This document shows, in pieces, positions 48,455-55,945 of a DNA stretch of 64,000 nucleotides (position 1 is its first letter; each line of letters opens with the position of its first letter). A program made the position numbers and the translations under genes. This stretch comes from Microbacterium sp. W4I20 (GTDB lineage Bacteria; Actinomycetota; Actinomycetes; Actinomycetales; Microbacteriaceae): positions 3,100,001 to 3,164,000 of the forward strand of contig NZ_JAUSYB010000001.1 of the NCBI RefSeq assembly GCF_030816505.1. Direction: 5' to 3'. Below the pieces are notes generated by a model. The model was given only the letters and a program-made list of their open reading frames with translations, was not told the DNA's origin and made no database searches.

Positions 48455-49015
48455 GTGACCGCACTCGACGCAGACCGTCAGACCCTCCTCGACCTGATCA
48501 AGGACGAGGCGGTGTTCCACGGCGACTTCACTCTCTCCAGTGGCAAGAAGGCGACGTACTACGTCGACATGCGCAAGCTCACCCTCGATCACCGGGCGGC
48601 CCCGGCCATCGGGCGCATCATGCTCGACCTCATCGGCGACCTCGACATCGTCGCCGTCGGCGGCCTGACGCTCGGCGCCGACCCCATCGCGAACTCGGTG
48701 CTGCACGCGTCGGTCGCCGCCGATCGGCCGCTCGACGCGTTCGTCGTGCGCAAGGAGCCGAAGGACCACGGTCGCGGTCGCCAGATCGAGGGTGCCGACG
48801 TCAAGGGCAGGCGCGTCGTCGTGCTGGAGGACACCTCCACCACCGGTCAGTCCGCGCTCAAGGCCGTCGAGGCGCTGCGCCGAGAGGGGGCGGAGATCGT
48901 CGCCGTCGCCGTGATCGTCGACCGCAAGACCGGCGCCCAGGCTGCCATCGAAGCCGAGGGGCTCGAGTGGCGCGCGGCCTTCGACCTCGACGACCTCGGA
49001 CTCGACCCGCAGTGA
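48455..49015 (+). CDS. pyrE: Orotate phosphoribosyltransferase
   Basis: This 186-residue enzyme joins orotate and PRPP in pyrimidine synthesis. FTLSSGKKATYYVDMRKLTL is typical of actinobacterial PyrE (near residues 24-43), GGLTLGADPIA binds substrate and VVVLEDTSTTGQS near 129 is the PRPP loop. GTG48455 is favoured by a leaderless -10; GTG48434 with AAGAGG ahead is the alternative and would add 7 residues. It is divergent from glcG-glcB and shares the region with the boxes. The ROK kinase gene overlaps its end (GTGA). Confidence 0.93.
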   Translation: MTALDADRQTLLDLIKDEAVFHGDFTLSSGKKATYYVDMRKLTLDHRAAPAIGRIMLDLIGDLDIVAVGGLTLGADPIANSVLHASVAADRPLDAFVVRKEPKDHGRGRQIEGADVKGRRVVVLEDTSTTGQSALKAVEALRREGAEIVAVAVIVDRKTGAQAAIEAEGLEWRAAFDLDDLGLDPQ

Positions 49016-49914
49016 CCCGCTACGCCCTGGCCGTCGACGTGGGCGGCACGAAGATGGAGGCCGCGCTGGTCGCGGAAGACGGCGCTGTCGTCGATGGCAG
49101 TCGCAGCAGGCAGGCGACGGGCCGCGAGGCGACGTTCGATTCGCTGACCGTCGCCGTGCAGGCGATCGTGGCGCATGCGCTCGCCGCGCTCCCGGAAGGA
49201 TCCGAGATCGTCGGTGCCGGAGCGGGGAGCGCGGGGCCCATCGACCGCACGGCGGGCGCGATCATGCCCGTGAACATGCCTCTCGCTCGCGGCTTCGGTC
49301 TCGCAGAAGCCGTGCACGCTGCGGCATCCGCTGTTCTGGGTCGAGACGTGCCCACGGTGCTCGGGCACGACGGCGGTGCGCTCGCGCTCGCCGAATCGTG
49401 GCTCGGCGCCACGAAGGATGCTGGTGCCTCGCTCTCGATCGTCGTCTCCACCGGAATCGGTGGCGGCTTCGTCGTGAACGGCGCGTACATCCCGGGTGCG
49501 ACCGGCAATGCCGGCCACCTGGGTCAGGTGCGTCGTGAGGGCGGCCTGACGCTCGAGGAGATCGCGTCCGGACCCGCGAGTGCCGCCTGGGCGCAGCAGC
49601 AGGGCTGGAGCGGCGCGACCGGGGAGGATCTTGCTCGGGACGCCGCGGCGGGCGTCGCGGTCGCACGCGCTGCGATCGAGCGTTCGGCGAAGGCCGTCGG
49701 CGAGGCGCTGGCGGATGCTGCGACGCTGGTCGACCTCGACACGGTCGCCATCGGTGGAGGATTCTCCCGAGTCTCGCCGGACTACATCGACCTGGTTCAG
49801 CAGGCCCTCACCGCGAGCGCCGCGCACGAGTATTCGCGTCGGGCCCGCGTGGTGCGCTCCGGACTGGGCGACGAAGGACCCCTGATCGGAGCCGCTGCGC
49901 TCGTGCTTCGGTAG
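49012..49914 (+). CDS. ROK family sugar kinase
   Basis: This 300-residue protein has the ATP phosphate loop DVGGTKMEAAL near residue 8, GAGSAGPID near 68 and VVSTGIGGGFVVNG near 143. It also has the ROK-like GATGNAGHLGQV near 163. The CXCGXXGC zinc motif of many ROK proteins is missing after that histidine, so zinc binding is doubtful. Likely substrates are glucose or an amino sugar, but the sequence does not decide. GTG49012 overlaps the pyrE stop, which suggests co-translation with an unrelated pathway gene. Confidence 0.88.
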   Translation: MTRYALAVDVGGTKMEAALVAEDGAVVDGSRSRQATGREATFDSLTVAVQAIVAHALAALPEGSEIVGAGAGSAGPIDRTAGAIMPVNMPLARGFGLAEAVHAAASAVLGRDVPTVLGHDGGALALAESWLGATKDAGASLSIVVSTGIGGGFVVNGAYIPGATGNAGHLGQVRREGGLTLEEIASGPASAAWAQQQGWSGATGEDLARDAAAGVAVARAAIERSAKAVGEALADAATLVDLDTVAIGGGFSRVSPDYIDLVQQALTASAAHEYSRRARVVRSGLGDEGPLIGAAALVLR

Positions 49915-49936
49915 CCCATCGCTCGAGCTCGCGACC

Positions 49937-50239
49937 TCAGTGGTGCGCCGGGACGAGGTGTCGCGGCGGACCCTCGAGCCGCGCGATTGCGATCTTCACG
50001 CCGGTGACCTCTCCCGTGAGAGTGTCGATGCGGGCGCCGAGCTTCTCTTCGACGGTGTCGATGCGGGCGCCGAGTTTCTCTTCGACGGTGTCGATGCGCG
50101 CCGTGAGCTTCACGTCGAGACCGTCGATGCGCTCGTCCATGCGGCGGAGTATCCAGGTGAACCCGGCGAACAAGGCTGCGCCGAGTGCCACCACCACACC
50201 GACGGCGCTGACGACGATCGCGATGATCTCTGCGGACAC
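49937..50239 (-). CDS. Small membrane-anchored coiled-coil protein
   Basis: This protein of about 100 residues has one membrane segment (IIAIVVSAVGVVVALGAALF, about residues 4-23) and then a charged helix with two exact ARIDTVEEKLG repeats and weaker flanking ones. The DNA carries two 33-base direct repeats (50029-50061, 50062-50094). GTG50239 is chosen because GGGAG lies 7 bases before it. A similar architecture is found at 55549-55827. No function is recognised; short coiled-coil anchors of this kind are common in actinobacteria. Confidence 0.65.
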   Translation of the reverse strand: MSAEIIAIVVSAVGVVVALGAALFAGFTWILRRMDERIDGLDVKLTARIDTVEEKLGARIDTVEEKLGARIDTLTGEVTGVKIAIARLEGPPRHLVPAHH

Positions 50240-50388
50240 GTACACGCTCCCATTGTGCAGCTCGGGGACGGGATATGCCAGCAGACTACGGCCACCAACC
50301 GATATTCCCGCTGAGCTGGGGAATTCTGCGCCAGGCGCCGTGGATAACGCGGAGTCGGTCCGCCCTGTGGAGGAGTAGTGGGGCCGCC

Positions 50389-50553
50389 TCAGCGCTTCTT
50401 GTCGTCCTCGTCCCAGGGGCCTTCCCACCACCCGCCGCGGTCCTCACCGGACCCGCCACCACGACGGGAGCGCACGAGCTGCACGATGAAGATCGTCAGC
50501 GTGCTGAGCAGGATCAGGAAGACAACGAGGAACAGCACGTCGCTCTGGTTCAT
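50389..50553 (-). CDS. Small membrane protein coupled to a YdeI-like gene
   Basis: This 54-residue protein has one N-terminal membrane helix (VLFLVVFLILLSTLTIFIVQ) followed by a short charged and Gly/Trp-rich tail ending DDKKR. GGAAG lies 8 bases before ATG50553, and the ATG overlaps the stop of the YdeI-like gene as ATGA. The size, ribosome site and coupling support a real gene. Its function is unknown. Confidence 0.65.
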   Translation of the reverse strand: MNQSDVLFLVVFLILLSTLTIFIVQLVRSRRGGGSGEDRGGWWEGPWDEDDKKR

Positions 50554-51119
50554 GGGCGCTTCCCTTCCGCGGCATCCGCCACGATCTTCGCGATGCGGGC
50601 CGATCGGGTCTCGGGGCGCTTCGCAATTGCTATGTGTGTGAGTCCGAGCTTTTTGACCGACTTCGGGAACAGGTCCCAGTTCGTCCGTGCGGCAGGAACA
50701 GCGTCGAGCGCGGCGGCGAACTCGTCGGGCTCGATCCCCGCCTCCGGTCCGTCGAGCACGGTCCACGATCCATTGGCCTTGGCGACCTCGATCACGCGGA
50801 TGCCGGCCGGCGCGAGCTGTCCGTCGCGCTCGAGGTCGATGATCCGCGCCTTGTTCGTCGCTGCCCATCCGCTCGCCGGACGCCGAGGTGAGAACCACTG
50901 CCCCACTGTCTGGTCGTCGAAGGTGCGCACGGGGCCGTCGATCCAGCCGAAGCAGAGCGCCTGGCGCACGGCATCCTCGTAGCCGACGCCGTCGCGGGCG
51001 TTGCCGCGCACGCTCAGCAGCCAGACTCCGGCGGCACGCTCGTGGTTCGCATCGAGCCAGGAACGCCAGGCCGCGGCATCCGCCGCTCTGACCCGCTCAC
51101 CGTCGTCAAGCGCACCCAT
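50550..51119 (-). CDS. YdeI/OmpD-associated family protein
   Basis: This 189-residue cytoplasmic protein matches the YdeI/OmpD-associated family. The core is WRSWLDANHERAAGVWLL near residue 18, the very typical ALCFGWIDGPVR near 54 and FSPRRPASGWA near 76. The tail ETRSARIAKIVADAAEGKRP (near 170) is the conserved C-terminal motif. Members are linked to peptide resistance in enteric bacteria, but the biochemical role is unknown. The start at ATG51119 directly follows the NagD-like gene end. Confidence 0.87.
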   Translation of the reverse strand: MGALDDGERVRAADAAAWRSWLDANHERAAGVWLLSVRGNARDGVGYEDAVRQALCFGWIDGPVRTFDDQTVGQWFSPRRPASGWAATNKARIIDLERDGQLAPAGIRVIEVAKANGSWTVLDGPEAGIEPDEFAAALDAVPAARTNWDLFPKSVKKLGLTHIAIAKRPETRSARIAKIVADAAEGKRP

Positions 51120-51122
51120 GGG

Positions 51123-51932
51123 TCACTTCGTCTTCACCGTGTTGATCGTCTCGGTGATGCGCGGCAGCAGGTCAGCCACGGACTGCACGATCTCGTCGGG
51201 CCGGAACGGGTACTTCTCGATCTCGGCCTGGTCGCTGATGCCGGTGAGCACGAGGATCGTGTGGAGGCCCGCCTCGATGCCGGCGACGACGTCGGTGTCC
51301 ATGCGATCGCCGATCATGCCGGTGCGCTTGGAGTGCGCGCCGATCTTGTTGAGGGCGGAGCGGAACATCATCGGGTTCGGCTTGCCGACGACGTACGGCT
51401 CCTTGCCGGTGGCCTTCGTGATCAGCGCGGCGATGGCGCCAGTCGCCGGCAGCGGTCCGTCGGCGCTCGGGCCCGTGGCATCCGGGTTCGTGACGATGAA
51501 GCGCGCGCCGCCGATGATCAGGCGGATCGCCTTCGTGATCGCCTCGAAGGAGTAGTTGCGGGTCTCGCCGACGACGACGAAGTCGGGGTTCGTCTCGGTC
51601 ATGATGAAGCCGGCGTCGTGCAGGGCTGTGAGGATGCCGGCCTCGCCGATCACGAACGCCGAGCCGCCGGGAAGCTGCTGCTGCAGGAACGAGGCGGTCG
51701 CGAGCGCCGAGGTCCAGATGCGCTCCTCCGGCACGTGCAGACCGCTGGTGCGGAGGCGGGCCGAGAGGTCGCGCGCCGTGAAGATCGAGTTGTTCGTGAG
51801 CACCAGATACGGGATGCCGGCCTTCTCCCATCCGGCCAGCAGCTCGGATGCTCCGGGGATGGCGTCGTTCTCATGGACGAGCACGCCGTCCATGTCGGTG
51901 AGCCAGCATTCGATGTCGTCTCGTTGTGCCAT
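51123..51932 (-). CDS. HAD-IIA family hydrolase (NagD-like)
   Basis: This 269-residue protein has motif I DMDGVLVHENDAIPGA near residue 12, motif II VLTNNS near 46 and VGKPNPMMF near 175. Motif IV MIGDRMDTDVVAGIEAGLHTI lies near 202. NagD-type enzymes dephosphorylate nucleotides, glycerol phosphate or aberrant metabolites. ATG51932 is favoured by TAGGCT six bases upstream, a leaderless pattern. It ends four bases before the YdeI-like gene starts. Confidence 0.92.
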   Translation of the reverse strand: MAQRDDIECWLTDMDGVLVHENDAIPGASELLAGWEKAGIPYLVLTNNSIFTARDLSARLRTSGLHVPEERIWTSALATASFLQQQLPGGSAFVIGEAGILTALHDAGFIMTETNPDFVVVGETRNYSFEAITKAIRLIIGGARFIVTNPDATGPSADGPLPATGAIAALITKATGKEPYVVGKPNPMMFRSALNKIGAHSKRTGMIGDRMDTDVVAGIEAGLHTILVLTGISDQAEIEKYPFRPDEIVQSVADLLPRITETINTVKTK

Positions 51933-51973
51933 GTGCACAGCCTAGGGGGACGGGGTTGCCGGTGTCTGGCCCT

Positions 51974-52606
51974 CTACGCGCTCAGCCAGACGACGTCGGT
52001 CGCACCGTCGGGAAGCGCGGTCTCGGTCCCGTCGAGCTCGACCCCGGCAGGGGTGAGCTGCAGCGTCGACTCGACGGTGAGGCCGACCGCGTCGAGCGCA
52101 CGCAGCAGCTCCGGGTCGCGATCGTCGACGCGCAGCACGCGCCCGGTGTGCCCGGTCGGAGCATCCGCCAGCAGCACGAACGGTTCGCGCTCGACGTGAC
52201 CGTCGGCGTCCGGGATCGCGTCGCCGTGCGGGTCGAAGCGCGGTCGTCCGAGGCGCTCGTCGATGCCCTCGAGCAGCCGGTCGCTGATGGTGTGCTCGAG
52301 CACCTCCGCCTCGTCGTGCACCTCGTCCCACGCGTACCCGAACTCCTGCACGAGCCAGGTCTCGATGAGCCGATGGCGGCGCACCATCGCCAGTGCGCGC
52401 TGCGTTCCGGCATCCGTCAACCGCACGGCGCCGTAAGGCACATGCGAGACGAGACCCGCCGCGGCGAGCTTCTTCACCATCTCGGTGACGGAGGACGGGG
52501 CGATGCCGAGCTTCGCGGCGAGCACCGAGGGGGTGATCGGCGCGTCCTGCCACTCGGTGTGCGCGTAGACGGTCTTGAGGTAGTCGTCTGCTGCGGGGGA
52601 AGCCAC
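51974..52606 (-). CDS. mntR: DtxR/MntR family metal-dependent regulator
   Basis: This 210-residue protein has an N-terminal helix-turn-helix (LAAKLGIAPSSVTEMVKKLAAAGLV, residues 29-53) and a dimerisation domain with metal ligands in HRLIETWLVQEFGYAWDEVHDEAE near 77-100. It ends in a C-terminal FeoA/SH3-like domain. TAGACT six bases before GTG52606 indicates a leaderless message. The Nramp manganese transporter gene lies 355 bases upstream with DtxR-like palindromes at its start. Manganese-dependent repression is therefore likely; iron is the alternative. Confidence 0.85.
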   Translation of the reverse strand: MASPAADDYLKTVYAHTEWQDAPITPSVLAAKLGIAPSSVTEMVKKLAAAGLVSHVPYGAVRLTDAGTQRALAMVRRHRLIETWLVQEFGYAWDEVHDEAEVLEHTISDRLLEGIDERLGRPRFDPHGDAIPDADGHVEREPFVLLADAPTGHTGRVLRVDDRDPELLRALDAVGLTVESTLQLTPAGVELDGTETALPDGATDVVWLSA

Positions 52607-52620
52607 AGTGCCAGTCTAAA

Positions 52621-52923
52621 TCAGCCGTTGGCGGCGGCCATCAGCATCACGAACACCACCTGGCCGGCGAAGAACACCACGAGGAAGCCGAGCAGCGCCG
52701 CGGCGAGCGAGAGCCGGCCGTCGAACTCGGGGATGTCTGCGATGCCGATCTTCCGCGCCCGGAACGCCAGCACGAGGGTCGCGATGCCCAGTGCGAGCTG
52801 CACCCACGGACCGCCGAACGGCAGCACGTTCGGGAAGGCGACCAGCAGTCCGCCGATCACGCCGGTCGCGATGCCGATCCACGTGAGGATGCGGACGGTG
52901 CGACGGGCGGGTTCGGCAGACAT
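52621..52923 (-). CDS. Small three-helix membrane protein
   Basis: This 100-residue protein has three hydrophobic segments near residues 10-30, 38-54 and 72-96, and a conserved-looking loop ARKIGIADIPEFDGRLS. TAGGCT seven bases before ATG52923 suggests a leaderless start. It lies between mntH and mntR in the same direction. No family is recognised; a link to metal homeostasis rests on position only. Confidence 0.7.
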   Translation of the reverse strand: MSAEPARRTVRILTWIGIATGVIGGLLVAFPNVLPFGGPWVQLALGIATLVLAFRARKIGIADIPEFDGRLSLAAALLGFLVVFFAGQVVFVMLMAAANG

Positions 52924-52960
52924 GCTCTCGAGCCTATCCGCGCCTCCGGTGCGCCTCGGC

Positions 52961-54244
52961 TCACGCTCCGGTGAGCACCAGCCAGAGCAGGGCCCCGTTG
53001 AGTGCGATCAGCAGGACGGATGCCACGATGCCGGCGGCGGTCGTCCAGACGCGGTTCGTCCAGGCCCCGAGCGTGCGGCGCTGCGCGGTGAGCGCGACCA
53101 AGGGGATCAGCGCGAACGGGATGCCGAACGACAGCACGACCTGGCTGAGCACGAGCGCGAGCGTGGGATCGACCCCGAGCCCGAGGATCACGAGAGCCGG
53201 GATGAGGGTCACCAGGCGCCGCGCGAGCAGCGGGATACGCACGTGCAGCAGTCCGTGCATGATCTCGGCGCCCGCATACGCGCCGACCGATGTCGACGCG
53301 AGGCCGGAGGCGAGCAGCCCGACGGCGAAGAAGGTCGCGACGACGGGGCCGAGCCCGGCGGCGAGTGCGGCGTGCGCGCCCTCCAGTGAATCGGTGCCCT
53401 CGACGCCGGCGAGGTTCGCGGCGGCGAGCAGCAGGATGCCGAGGTTCACGGATCCGGCGATCACCATCGCGATCGAGACGTCCCAGCGGGTGGCCGTGAG
53501 GAGCCGGCGGATGCGGGAGCTGTCGGTGCGCGCGGCCTCATCACCCGCGTGGGCGGTCGTCGCCCCGAAGCGGTCGCGGGTGAGCGAGGAGTGCGCGTAG
53601 ATCGCGTGCGGCATGATCGTCGCGCCGAGGATGGATGCCGCCAGCAGCACGGATCCCGTCCCCTCGAACCGCGGCACGAGGCCCCCGACGACGCCGGCCG
53701 GGTCGGGCGGGGCCACGAATACCCCGGCCACGAAGCCCACCGTGATGATGATCATCAGGCCGATGATCACGAACTCGAACGGGCGGGCGCCGCGACGACT
53801 CTGCACGGCGAGCAGGACCATCGACACCGCGCCGGTGATGACCCCGCCGAGCAGCAGCGGGATGTCGAAGAGCAGGTACAGCGCGACCGCGCCGCCGATG
53901 ACCTCGGCCAGATCGGTGGCCATCGCCACCAGTTCCGCCTGCAGCCAGTAGGCCCGGCGCGCCCAGGGGCGGCGGAGTCGGGTGCCCAGCACCTCGGGCA
54001 GGCTCTGCCCGGTGACGACGCCGAGCTTCGCGGAGAGGTACTGGATCAGCCACGCCATGATGTTGCCGGCGAGCACGACCCATACCAGGAGGTAGCCGTA
54101 CTGCGCCCCCGCGGTCATGTTGCTCGCGACGTTGCCCGGATCGAGATACGCGACGCCGGCGACGAGGGCGGGACCGAGGAGCCAGATGCTGCGCGGGGCG
54201 GTCGCCCGCGGCGGCGACATCACAGCGACGGAAGTTTTAGGCAC
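52961..54244 (-). CDS. mntH: Nramp family divalent metal (Mn2+) transporter
   Basis: This 427-residue symporter has about 11 membrane segments. The metal-binding DPGN motif lies in AYLDPGNVASN near residue 35, the second motif MPHAIY near 211, and the transport signature is GVVTGQSLPEVLG. I favour GTG54244 because TACGGT lies six bases before it (leaderless); ATG54220 is the alternative. The promoter and start codon are covered by two MntR-like palindromes, and mntR is close by. Confidence 0.92.
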   Translation of the reverse strand: MPKTSVAVMSPPRATAPRSIWLLGPALVAGVAYLDPGNVASNMTAGAQYGYLLVWVVLAGNIMAWLIQYLSAKLGVVTGQSLPEVLGTRLRRPWARRAYWLQAELVAMATDLAEVIGGAVALYLLFDIPLLLGGVITGAVSMVLLAVQSRRGARPFEFVIIGLMIIITVGFVAGVFVAPPDPAGVVGGLVPRFEGTGSVLLAASILGATIMPHAIYAHSSLTRDRFGATTAHAGDEAARTDSSRIRRLLTATRWDVSIAMVIAGSVNLGILLLAAANLAGVEGTDSLEGAHAALAAGLGPVVATFFAVGLLASGLASTSVGAYAGAEIMHGLLHVRIPLLARRLVTLIPALVILGLGVDPTLALVLSQVVLSFGIPFALIPLVALTAQRRTLGAWTNRVWTTAAGIVASVLLIALNGALLWLVLTGA

Positions 54245-54279
54245 ACCGAAACCGTAGCGGATATTTCGGTGGACCTAAA
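54236..54279 (-). promoter_or_regulatory. Paired DtxR/MntR-like boxes over the mntH promoter
   Basis: TTTAGGCACACCGAAA (54236-54251) and TTTCGGTGGACCTAAA (54264-54279) are 16-base imperfect palindromes of the TTTAGG...CCTAAA type bound by DtxR-family repressors. They are nearly inverted copies of each other, 28 bases apart. The first includes the mntH start codon, so binding would block a leaderless transcript directly. Confidence 0.68.
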
Positions 54280-54322
54280 GATGATGTCTCTGCGACATCC
54301 GCGCGCCGGATAGCCTGGCGGG

Positions 54323-54988
54323 ATGGATGGACAGACGCCTGACGCCGGCACCGGACAGCCGCACACCGGCTCGATCGCACAGCCCGGCTACGGCGTCGGC
54401 CCGTGGCCCGGTGGACAGGAGGCGTGGCCTGCGGACGACCACTATGACCAGGAACTGCTGGAGCTCGGCGACACCCGCAACGTCATCGATCGCTACCGCT
54501 ACTGGCGGATGGAGGCGATCGTCGCGGATCTCGACACCCAGCGGCATCCGTTCCACGTGGCGATCGAGAACTGGCAGCACGACATGAACATCGGGTCGAT
54601 CGTGCGGAGCGCCAACGCGTTCCTCGCCGACACCGTGCACATCATCGGCCGCCGGCGCTGGAACAAGCGCGGGGCCATGGTCACCGATCGCTACCAGCAC
54701 GTGGTGCACCACGAAGATGTGGCGACGTTCGCCGAGTGGGCCGCGGGCGCGGGCATCCCGATCATCGCAGTCGACAACGTCGAGGGGGCCGTGCCCGTCG
54801 ACCGCGCCGACCTTCCGCGCGCCTGTGTCCTGCTGTTCGGCCAAGAGGGGCCGGGATTGTCGGCGGAAGCGCTCGCCGCGGCATCCGCTCACATCGAGAT
54901 CACCCAGTACGGCTCCACCCGCTCCATCAACGCGAGTGCCGCAGCAGCGGTGATCATGTACGAGTGGTGCCGCCGGTACGCTGGCTGA
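54323..54988 (+). CDS. TrmH (SpoU) family RNA methyltransferase
   Basis: This 221-residue SAM-dependent 2'-O-methyltransferase has the SPOUT motifs NIGSIVRSANAF near residue 90, VLLFGQEGPGLS near 172 and GSTRSINASAAAAVIMYEW near 198. The N-terminal 40 residues are Gly/Pro-rich and low in complexity. TAGCCT lies six bases before ATG54323, a leaderless pattern. The RNA substrate (tRNA or rRNA) cannot be read from the sequence. It is divergent from mntH. Confidence 0.9.
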   Translation: MDGQTPDAGTGQPHTGSIAQPGYGVGPWPGGQEAWPADDHYDQELLELGDTRNVIDRYRYWRMEAIVADLDTQRHPFHVAIENWQHDMNIGSIVRSANAFLADTVHIIGRRRWNKRGAMVTDRYQHVVHHEDVATFAEWAAGAGIPIIAVDNVEGAVPVDRADLPRACVLLFGQEGPGLSAEALAAASAHIEITQYGSTRSINASAAAAVIMYEWCRRYAG

Positions 54989-55058
54989 TCACTCGCCGGA
55001 AACCTCTCGACAGGCGGCAGCCGCGGGCGTAGCGTGAATGCCGATCGAGGAGGATCTC

Positions 55059-55526
55059 ATGGCAGGTGTGGCGACCATCCGTCCCTATCTCTGGTACCAC
55101 GATTCGGCGCAGGAGGCGATGGAGTACTACGTCTCGGTCTTTCCGAACTCATCGATCGACCGGGTGACCCTGTATCCCGACGAGAACCTCAGCGAGCACT
55201 TCGAGGGGATGTCCGGGAAGGTCATCAACGGCGAGTTCACGCTGAACGGCACACCGTTCGGGTGCATCGACGGCGGTCCCACGTTCACCTTCAACGAGGC
55301 CGTCTCGTTCGTCATCGAGTGCGACGACCAGACGGAGATCGACCACTACTGGCAGGCGCTCTCCGCGGTGCCCGAGGCCGAAGCGTGCGGCTGGTGCAAG
55401 GACCGGTTCGGCGTCAGCTGGCAGGTCGTCCCGGCCGGACTCGACCTGCTGCAGCAACGACCGGAGCAGATCCAGGCGCTCATGCACATGAAGAAGATCG
55501 TGATCGCGGATCTCGAGGTCGCCTGA
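55059..55526 (+). CDS. VOC family protein (PhnB/3-demethylubiquinone methyltransferase-like)
   Basis: This 155-residue protein has the PhnB-like fold: IRPYLWYHDSAQEAMEYYVSVF at the start (near residues 6-27), GEFTLNGTPFGCIDGGP in the middle and FGVSWQVVPAGLDLL near 117. The annotated methyltransferase name of this family is historical; no SAM-binding site is visible. GAGGAGG lies 5 bases before ATG55059. It stands alone, converging with a small coiled-coil gene. Confidence 0.87.
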   Translation: MAGVATIRPYLWYHDSAQEAMEYYVSVFPNSSIDRVTLYPDENLSEHFEGMSGKVINGEFTLNGTPFGCIDGGPTFTFNEAVSFVIECDDQTEIDHYWQALSAVPEAEACGWCKDRFGVSWQVVPAGLDLLQQRPEQIQALMHMKKIVIADLEVA

Positions 55527-55548
55527 CGCCTTCCCCGTCGCCGTTCGC

Positions 55549-55827
55549 TCAGCTGCGGTCGATGCCGAACAGGTGGCGATAGACCGCGTTGAGGTCTCGA
55601 TCCAGGTGATCGATGCGACCGTTCACGGCCTGGATCTCGGTCCGTACGCTCGCGAGCTCGCTCCGGAACTCGGTCCGTACGCTCGCGAACTCGCTCTTGA
55701 ACTCCGTCCGCACGCTGTCGAACCCGTTCTGCATCATGCGTACGAACATCGTCGACATCAGCGTGATCGTGCCGAACATCCCCGCGGCGAAGACGCCGAT
55801 CAGCGTCCAGATCTGTGGCTCATTCAT
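55549..55827 (-). CDS. Small membrane-anchored coiled-coil protein (second)
   Basis: This 92-residue protein has one membrane helix (IWTLIGVFAAGMFGTITLMS, residues 6-25) followed by 11-residue repeats of the type VRTEFRSELAS, present in three related copies encoded by about 33-base DNA repeats near 55630-55720. The end DRDLNAVYRHLFGIDRS is more conserved in character. ATG55827 was chosen for a GGGGG site upstream; ATG55836 is possible. The layout parallels the protein at 49937-50239, but the repeat sequences differ. Function is unknown. Confidence 0.65.
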   Translation of the reverse strand: MNEPQIWTLIGVFAAGMFGTITLMSTMFVRMMQNGFDSVRTEFKSEFASVRTEFRSELASVRTEIQAVNGRIDHLDRDLNAVYRHLFGIDRS

Positions 55828-55945
55828 CCCCAGCATCCCCCCATTGTGACTCGCGTTCTTCGAGGATGCCAGGGCGAGACGACCCGGTATATCGCCCATC
55901 CCAGGGGGTGTGAAGAAGTCGCGTTTCGTCCAGGTCGGTGCAGGA

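Noticed and set aside
50029..50094. Two adjacent 33-base repeats as a CRISPR-like or intergenic repeat
   Set aside because: They have no spacers, are in frame and encode identical coiled-coil repeats of a small protein.
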